A program made the position numbers and the translations under genes. From NCBI GenBank assembly GCA_022376925.1, contig JAIOJX010000002.1:136100831-136164830 (forward strand): a DNA stretch of 64,000 nt. The letters run 5' to 3'. The DNA comes from Tragulus kanchil. Lineage: Eukaryota; Chordata; Mammalia; Artiodactyla; Tragulidae. The notes under the pieces are model-generated. The model was not told where the DNA came from. It saw only the letters and a program-made list of their open reading frames with translations, and did not search any database. This document shows, piece by piece, positions 57,834-64,000 of this stretch; position 1 is the stretch's first letter, and each line of letters opens with the position of its first letter.

Positions 57834-58265
57834 GGTGAGATGGTGGAATTCCTGCCGCCCCAGGGACCCTCAGCGGACCCATCCTGGACCACAGAGCAGG
57901 CAGCTCTGCATTTCCTGCTGGGGCGGGGCCCCTTGAGGAGTGACGGACATGCTTCCCCTGACTTGGGCCTGGCTTCTCAGAGGGCGCTAGGTCCTTCGCC
58001 TTCCTTTGTGCTCATCCGAGGCCTCTGCTTGGGGAAGGTGTGGCCAGCGCTGCCCAGAAGGAGGTAGAAAAGCACAACAGAAGGGCTTTTCTGGACAGGG
58101 ATGGTCCCAGAGGTGGCTCTTCAGGCGTCTTGGCTCGCATCCCTCATCCTCCTTCTCCTTCTCTTGCTCCCCAGTGTCTCTGTTACAGAAGGCCCTCCCG
58201 CGGTCTGTCTTTTTTGCTGCCTGAGCTCTCAGTCCGGCTCTGCAATAAACAGCTCAGTCGTTCCT
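57785..58265 (+). CDS. AQP8: AQP8 exon 6 and 3' UTR
   Basis: The first base completes Arg248; 15 further codons follow (Phe-Phe-Leu-Gly-Asp-Gly-Lys-Thr-Arg ending Gly-Gln) to a TGA at 57831-57833. Human AQP8 has the same [10 protein letters not shown] core. The 3' UTR of about 430 bp ends 15-20 bp after the AATAAA at 58244. Confidence 0.93.
58244..58249 (+). terminator. AQP8: AQP8 polyadenylation signal
   Basis: Canonical AATAAA, 411 bp after the stop codon. A duplicate lies at 59320-59325 in the second copy of exon 6. Confidence 0.8.
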
Positions 58266-60197
58266 TCTGTGTATCCCCTGGCTGGCCTTTCCTTTTCAGA
58301 AATGGACATTACTGGGGAGGAAGCTAAAGTCCTGGTTGGACCTTGGCTGTCCAGAGTTTGGTTAGCTGGAGCCCAGTCTCGTTAGCTCGAGCCCAGCTTT
58401 GTGGCCAAGACCAAGGCAGGTGCTTAGACTGCAGACCAACCCAGAGGCCGTCTCTCACTCAGCCAGACCCGCGGGGGCTCGGTCTGGAGCTGAGTCCATT
58501 TGAGAGTTCAATTTGGATTCAGAATCAGCCCCCCTCCACAGATCTCGAGACCCTGCTGAAAAGCCCAGTGCAGATGTGAGGGTCTGGTTTTAGGGCCCAG
58601 AGATATCTGGGACATGAATCTATGTCCTCATGGCATTCTAGCTGGGGATGAGGGTTAATATGGGGGTGACTCAGAGCTGTAAGGATTTCCCAAGGAAATG
58701 TGTAGTGTCATAACATGAGTCTGGGGAGACAGAGGGTTTGGGGTGGAAGATATGAGTATAAAGAATAATTAAGGATAAAAAGAATAAAGATACATTCTAA
58801 ACTTCACACCTTACAAGTGAGGGGTTTTATGGGGTGGAAGACTCACTGGGCCACTTTGTTTTGTAGATTCTTCCTCGGAGACGGAAAACGCGCTAATTCT
58901 AAAGGGACAGTGAGGTGAGATGGTGGAATTCCTGCCGCCCAGGGACCCTCAGCGGACCCATCCTGGACCACAGAGCAGGCAGCTCTGCATTTCCTGCTGG
59001 GGCGGGCCCCTTGAGGAGTGACGGACATGCTTCCTGACTTGGGCCTGGCTTCTCAGAGGGCGCTAGGTCCTTCGCCTTCCTTTGTGCTCATCCGAGGCCT
59101 CTGCTTGGGGAAGGTGTGGCCAGCGCTGCCCAGAAGGAGGTAGAAAAGCACAACAGAAGGGCTTTTCTGGACAGGGATGGTCCCAGAGGTGGCTCTTCAG
59201 GCGTCTTGGCTCGCATCCCTCATCCTCCTTCTCCTTCTCTTGCTCCCCAGTGTCTCTGTTACAGAAGGCCCTCCCGCGGTCTGTCTTTTTTGCTGCCTGA
59301 GCTCTCAGTCCGGCTCTGCAATAAACAGCTCAGTCGTTCCTTCTGTGTATCCCTGGCTGGCCTTTCCTTGTCAGAAATGGACATTACTGGGGAGGAAGCT
59401 AAAGTCCTGGTTGGACCTTGGCTGTCCAGAGTTTGGTTAGCTGGAGCCCAGTCTCGTTAGCTCGAGCCCAGCTTTGTGGCCAAGACCAAGGCAGGTGCTT
59501 AGACTGCAGACCAACCCAGAGGCCGTCTCTCACTCAGCCAGACCCGCGGGGGCTCGGTCTGGAGCTGAGTCCATTTGAGAGTTCAATTTGGATTCAGAAT
59601 CAGCCCCCCTCCACAGATCTCGAGACCCTGCTGAAAAGCCCAGTGCAGATGTGAGGGTCTGGTTTTAGGGCCCAGAGATATCTGGGACATGAATCTATGT
59701 CCTCATGGCATTCTAGCTGGGGATGAGGGTTAATATGGGGGTGACTCAGAGCTGTAAGGATTTCCCAAGGAAATGTGTAGTGTCATAACATGAGTCTGGG
59801 GAGACAGAGGGTTTTTTGGGGTGGAAGATATGAGTATAAAGAATAATTAAGGATAAAAAAGAATAAAAAGATACATTCTAAACTTCACACCTTACAAGTA
59901 GAGTGTGTGTCTTCTCTATGAGAATCTATGAGGAATTTATGGATCTTTCTACCACCACAAAGTGGTGCTAGGGAAAAGGAATTCTCAACAATGAACCAAA
60001 ACATCACCCACTTATACCAGCCAAGCAACATACTCACTTGAATGAAAACAGAGAAGATGCTTCCTGGAGAGAATCACCGATACATACAATAAGAAATTGC
60101 CCTTGGAGAGAGTGGACACTGCCCAGACGTCTGAGACGTTTGGAGAAAAAGAGAATAACAAGTTTGAATAACAGCAAACCTAAAGAAAAGGGCTACT
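58266..60197. other. AQP8 3' flank, partly duplicated
   Basis: No gene or repeat recognised between the end of AQP8 and the first SINE, apart from the copy of exon 6 in duplication S. Confidence 0.55.
58867..59340 (+). pseudogene. AQP8: AQP8 exon 6 and 3' UTR, duplicate with indels
   Basis: A second copy of exon 6, with its TTTTGTAG acceptor, in tandem duplication S. Two single-base deletions inside the coding part (one G of GGG, one T) shift the frame after Asp-Gly-Lys and delay the stop to 58916-58918. More homopolymer deletions follow in the 3' UTR. The pattern looks like uncorrected long-read error, so the copy at 57785 is preferred. Confidence 0.85.
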
Positions 60198-60560
60198 CAG
60201 GGCTTTCCTGGTAGCTCAGTGGTAAAAAAAATCCACCTGCCAATGCAGGAGACACGGATTCGATCCTTGATCCGGGAAGATCCCACATGCTGTGGAGCAA
60301 CTAAGCCCGTGAGCCACAGCTATGGAATCTGTGCTCTAGAGCCTCGGAGCTGCAACTATGGAGCCGATGTGCTGCAACTACTGAGGCCTGTGTGCCCTAG
60401 AGCCCGAGTTCCACAACAAGAGAAGTCACCGCAACAAGAAGCCTGCTCACTTCAACTAGAGAGTAGCCCCCACTCCCTGCAACTAAAGAAGAGCCTGCAG
60501 CAGCAGTGAAAACCAAGAATAGCCAAAAATAAACAAAAATTTTAAAAATCTATTAATCTG
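60198..60560 (+). mobile_element. Bov-tA-type SINE, full length
   Basis: Sense, GGCTTTCCTGGTAGCTCAG head, GATTCGATCCTTGATCCGG B-box region and A-rich tail. Confidence 0.85.
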
Positions 60561-60646
60561 TTAAAAAAATTTATTTAAAAAAAAAAAGGTCTATTCAGAC
60601 AACATGCATTCAAGGGTGTGAAGATGATTGTACGAATAATAACTAG

Positions 60647-60770
60647 GACCTCCCTGGTGGTCCAGTGGTTAAGACCTCACCTTCCGAGGGAGGGGGTGAG
60701 AGTTCAATCCCTGGTTGGACAGCTAAGATCTCACATGCCTCCGGGCCAAAAAACCAAAACATAAAACAGG
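60647..60770 (+). mobile_element. Short tRNA-type SINE
   Basis: Sense, GGACCTCCCTGGTGGTCCAG then GTTCAATCCCTGGTTGG and an A-rich tail. Confidence 0.75.
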
Positions 60771-60830
60771 AGCAATAGTGTAACAAATTGAATAAAGACA
60801 AAACATAGTTCACATAAAGAAAGAACTTAA

Positions 60831-61157
60831 GGGCTTCCCTGGTGGTCCAGTGGGTAAGGACACCGCCTTGCAGTGCAAGGGACGCTGGTTCGATCCCTGG
60901 CCTGGGAAGATCCCACGTGCCACGGAGCGGCTGGACCGATGTGTCCAATTACTGAGCCAGAGCTCTGGAGCACATGCGCCCAGAGCTGGCGCTCTGCAAC
61001 AACAGAGGCCACCACGATGGGAGGCCCACACGGGCCAAAGAACAAAGATGGATGAAAACAGACAAATGAAAGACCAATAGAAGTGGCCCGCCTGCTCCTC
61101 TCCCTCCCCACCCACTCCTCCAAAAATAAAAACAAATAAATCTTTAAAAAAAAAAAA
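60831..61157 (+). mobile_element. CHR-like SINE with perfect 15-bp target-site duplication
   Basis: Sense, flanked by AAAGAAAGAACTTAA (60816-60830, 61158-61172). Long A-run tail at 61144-61157. Among the best-preserved copies in the window. Confidence 0.92.
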
Positions 61158-61319
61158 AAAGAAAGAACTTAAATAGCTACTAACAATTATCAAGCACCTT
61201 CTGAATACCCGGATTTGCTTTGCGTTCTAAACACAAATGTAGTATATTACCTTTTCACAACAATAGTACAGGTACATATTATTGTTATTATTATATTATT
61301 ATTTTTCATGTTACATATG

Positions 61320-61420
61320 AAGAAAGTGAATCAGAGAAGTCCATTTACTAACTCAGGGTCATTCAGGAGTTGGCAGAGCTGAGATTCAAACCCCAGGGGT
61401 CTGGGGCTGGGCTGTTTGTG
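61320..61420. mobile_element. MIR fragment
   Basis: GAAGAAAGTGAATCAGAGAA, GGTCATTCAGGAGTTGGCAG and GATTCAAACCCCAG follow the MIR core. Confidence 0.65.
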
Positions 61421-61506
61421 TAAGCTAAAGACATACACTTAAAAATAAATAGTGAACATTAACTCTTGGGGTTAAGAACAAACAGTTTTTAATAGGGGCT
61501 GTCATT

Positions 61507-61701
61507 TTTTTTGTTATTTAGCTGCTAAGTTGTGTCTGGCTCCATGGACTGTAGCCCGCCAGGCTCCTCTGTCCATGGACTTCTCCAAGCAAGAATATGG
61601 GAGTGGGTTGCCCTGCCCTCCTCCGGAGGCTCTTCCTGACCCAGGGAAGATCTCTCAGATTGCAGGTGTATTCTTTGCATCTGAGCCAACAGGGAAGTCC
61701 A
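61507..61701 (-). mobile_element. Bov-A2 SINE
   Basis: Antisense; GTTATTTAGCTGCTAAGTTG to GCCAACAGGGAAGTCC. Duplicated at 62605-62797. Confidence 0.85.
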
Positions 61702-61918
61702 TCGGCTGTTCTTACTCTTCCCATTTTCCAGAGGAGCAAGTGGAAATTTCAAGAAATGACATTACCCAAAGTTGCATAGTACATTGGAGGAGCCAAAATG
61801 TAAGATCAGGTATATTTTACTGCAGTTCTTGATCTTTTATTTCCTCTTTCCTTTTTTTTTTTTTTAATTATGAAAGCACGAGACCACATTTACAGGAGAC
61901 TTGGAAAATACAGAACCT

Positions 61919-62585
61919 TTGTTTGTATGATGTCTCTGAGGTCAGTGCTTTTGAATATGCTGTCTAGGTTTCTCATAGCTTTTGTTCCAGGAGCAAACGT
62001 CTTTTTGTTTCATGGCTGCAGTCACCGTCCACAGTGATTTTGGAGCCCGAGAAAATGAAGTCTGTCACGTTTCCATCCCCCCCCCCCCATCTGTTTGCCA
62101 TGAAGTGATGGGACCACATGCCATGATCTTCGTTTTCTGAATGCTGAGTTATTTAAGCCAGCTTTTTCACTCTCCTCTTTCACCTTCATCAAGAGGCTCT
62201 TTAGTTCCTCTCCACTTTCTGCCATAAGGGTGGTATCATCTGCATACCTGAGGCTATCGATATTTCTCCTGGCAACCTTGACCCCACCTTGTGCTTTGTC
62301 CAGACCAACATTTTGGATGATGTCCTCAGCATAGAAGATAAATAAGCAGGGGACAATGTACAGTCTTGATATAGTTCTTTCCCAATTTTAAACCCGTCTG
62401 TTGGTCTGTGTCAGGTTCTAACTGTTGCTTCTTGACCTGCACACAGGTTTCTCAGGAGACAGGTGAGGTGATCTGGTATTCCATCATTTAAAAAATTTTT
62501 TTTAGTTTGTTGTGAACTACACAGTCAAAGGTTTTCATATAGTCAGTGAAGCAGAAGTAGATGTTTTTCTGAGTCAGATTCAAAA
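61919..62585 (-). mobile_element. BovB (RTE) LINE fragment, reverse-transcriptase part
   Basis: Antisense fragment of the BovB reverse transcriptase. On the minus strand it reads Arg-Tyr-Ala-Asp-Asp-Thr-Thr-Leu-Met at about 62229-62249, the YADD catalytic box, followed by the Glu-Glu-Leu-Lys-Ser-Leu-Leu-Met-Lys-Val segment. It is disabled by an upstream in-frame stop and by a C-run frameshift (62079-62089). Duplicated at about 63016-63682. Confidence 0.88.
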
Positions 62586-63683
62586 TTTAATAGGGGCTGT
62601 CATTTTTTGTTATTTAGCTGCTAAGTTGTGTCTGGCTCCATGGACTGTAGCCCACCAGGCTCCTCTGTCCATGGACTTCTCCAAGCAAGAATATGGGAGT
62701 GGGTTGCCCTGCCCTCCTCCGGAGGCTCTTCCTGACCCAGGGAAGATCTCTCAGATTGCAGGTGTATTCTTTGCATCTGAGCCAACAGGGAAGTCCATCG
62801 GCTGTTCTTACTCTTCCCATTTTCCAGAGGAGCAAGTGGAAATTTCAAGAAATGACATTACCCAAAGTTGCATAGTACATTGGAGGAGCCAAAATGTAAG
62901 ATCAGGTATATTTTACTGCAGTTCTTGATCTTTTATTTCCTCTTTCCTTTTTTTTTTTTTTAATTATGAAAGCACGAGACCACATTTACAGGAGACTTGG
63001 AAAATACAGAACCTTTGTTTGTATGATGTCTCTGAGGTCAGTGCTTTTGAATATGCTGTCTAGGTTTCTCATAGCTTTTGTTCCAGGAGCAAACGTCTTT
63101 TTGTTTCATGGCTGCAGTCACCGTCCACAGTGATTTTGGAGCCCGAGAAAATGAAGTCTGTCACGTTTCCATCCCCCCCCCCCCATCTGTTTGCCATGAA
63201 GTGATGGGACCACATGCCATGATCTTCGTTTTCTGAATGCTGAGTTATTTAAGCCAGCTTTTTCACTCTCCTCTTTCACCTTCATCAAGAGGCTCTTTAG
63301 TTCCTCTCCACTTTCTGCCATAAGGGTGGTATCATCTGCATACCTGAGGCTATCGATATTTCTCCTGGCAACCTTGACCCCACCTTGTGCTTTGTCCAGA
63401 CCAACATTTTGGATGATGTCCTCAGCATAGAAGATAAATAAGCAGGGGACAATGTACAGTCTTGATATAGTTCTTTCCCAATTTTAAACCCGTCTGTTGG
63501 TCTGTGTCAGGTTCTAACTGTTGCTTCTTGACCTGCACACAGGTTTCTCAGGAGACAGGTGAGGTGATCTGGTATTCCATCATTTAAAAAATTTTTTTTA
63601 GTTTGTTGTGAACTACACAGTCAAAGGTTTTCATATAGTCAGTGAAGCAGAAGTAGATGTTTTTCTGAGTCAGATTCAAAATT

Positions 63684-64000
63684 GACCCAGATCACCTGTT
63701 TACCTTTACCTCACCTCTCGTCTTCTCAGGAACGATGAGGTCACAGAATTTGAGGGTGTTAGAACTGGAAACTCTCTGACAGAAGTAAACTGTAGTTGCT
63801 GTGAGCTTGAATTTTGAGAAAAATCCAAATTTAAATCTCAGAGCACCTGTTTGTTGGCTGTACAAATTTGAAGAAGCTATTTCTCTCCATCTCTTAGCTT
63901 CCTTACCTGTACAATGGAAAACCTGCCTCAGCATGTTTGTGAGAATAAATGTAAAGCATTAGCACACTGCCTTGTACCTACTAAGTGGACAATGCGCTCG
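63684..64000. other. MIR-like and unclassified DNA at window end
   Basis: 63860-63980 (CTTACCTGTACAATGGAAAAC, GAGAATAAATGTAAAGC) is MIR-like. No gene seen. Confidence 0.5.

Larger units (their letters stand above)
57761..59899. repeat. Tandem duplication S (unit 1,082 bp), duplicates AQP8 exon 6
   Basis: 57761-58842 recurs at 58843-59899. Copy 2 is shorter, mostly through deletions in G, C and T runs. About 24 bp of filler (58819-58842) sits at the junction. Confidence 0.96.
61488..63683. repeat. Tandem duplication T (unit 1,098 bp)
   Basis: 61488-62585 recurs at 62586-63683. Contains a Bov-A2 SINE and a BovB fragment. Differences include a T-run (61507 against 62605) and one or two substitutions. 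Confidence 0.95.

Noticed and set aside
62022..62225. Minus-strand 67-codon frame as a gene
   Set aside because: It is the BovB reverse-transcriptase remnant, repeated exactly at 63118-63321 by duplication T.

Overview
This is a mammalian, ruminant-type genomic window. The repeats show it: Bov-A2 and Bov-tA-type tRNA SINEs, a BovB/RTE LINE whose antisense reverse-transcriptase fragment still has a YADD box, L1_BT-like 3' ends, a mariner terminus, LTRs, and many copies of a CHR-like tRNA-derived SINE. The abundance of that SINE fits a ruminant, perhaps outside the well-studied bovids. The species cannot be named from sequence alone.

One protein-coding gene can be supported: AQP8 (aquaporin-8), plus strand, about 47.28-58.27 kb. 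It has six exons, correct splice phases and two NPA boxes, and the coding exons join to a 263-residue protein (human AQP8 has 261). A TATA-like box lies about 130 bp before the ATG, and an AATAAA about 410 bp after the stop. About 47 kb upstream and 5.7 kb downstream are intergenic, filled mainly with nested retroelements. I found no rRNA, tRNA gene, CRISPR array or prokaryote-style system. Almost all short open frames in the window lie inside SINEs, LINEs, LTRs or simple repeats.

The dominant structure is one no ordinary gene annotation would show. Twenty direct tandem duplications, each about 1.06-1.19 kb per unit, are scattered through the window. They total about 22 kb of extra sequence, about one third of the window. 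The copies are near-identical and differ mostly by small, often homopolymer, indels. Some junctions carry 10-47 bp of unrelated filler, and six neighbouring pairs overlap, giving three copies of the shared part. Unit length does not depend on the underlying content: unique DNA, SINEs, LTRs and AQP8 exons are all affected. A systematic assembly or gap-filling artefact is much more likely than biology. The duplications split AQP8: exon 4 is present twice, exon 5 has an extra truncated chimeric copy, and exon 6 plus 3' UTR has a second copy with indels. The gene model uses one good copy of each.

Layout: 0-4.4 kb L1 3' ends and SINEs with duplications A-B; 4.4-9.5 kb SINEs and an MLT1-like LTR with C-D; 9.5-16 kb low-repeat AT-rich DNA with E-F; 16-22.3 kb L1 and SINEs with G-H; 22.9-28 kb solo LTR, old L1, and an LTR/ERV insert with a 50-bp minisatellite (I-J); 28-38.4 kb SINEs, a second LTR and unclassified DNA (K-N); 38.5-44.8 kb SINEs and L1 (O-P); 45.0-46.6 kb a retrocopy resembling an EEF1A1 3' UTR, with nested insertions; 47.2-59.9 kb AQP8 (Q-S); 60-64 kb SINEs and BovB (T).
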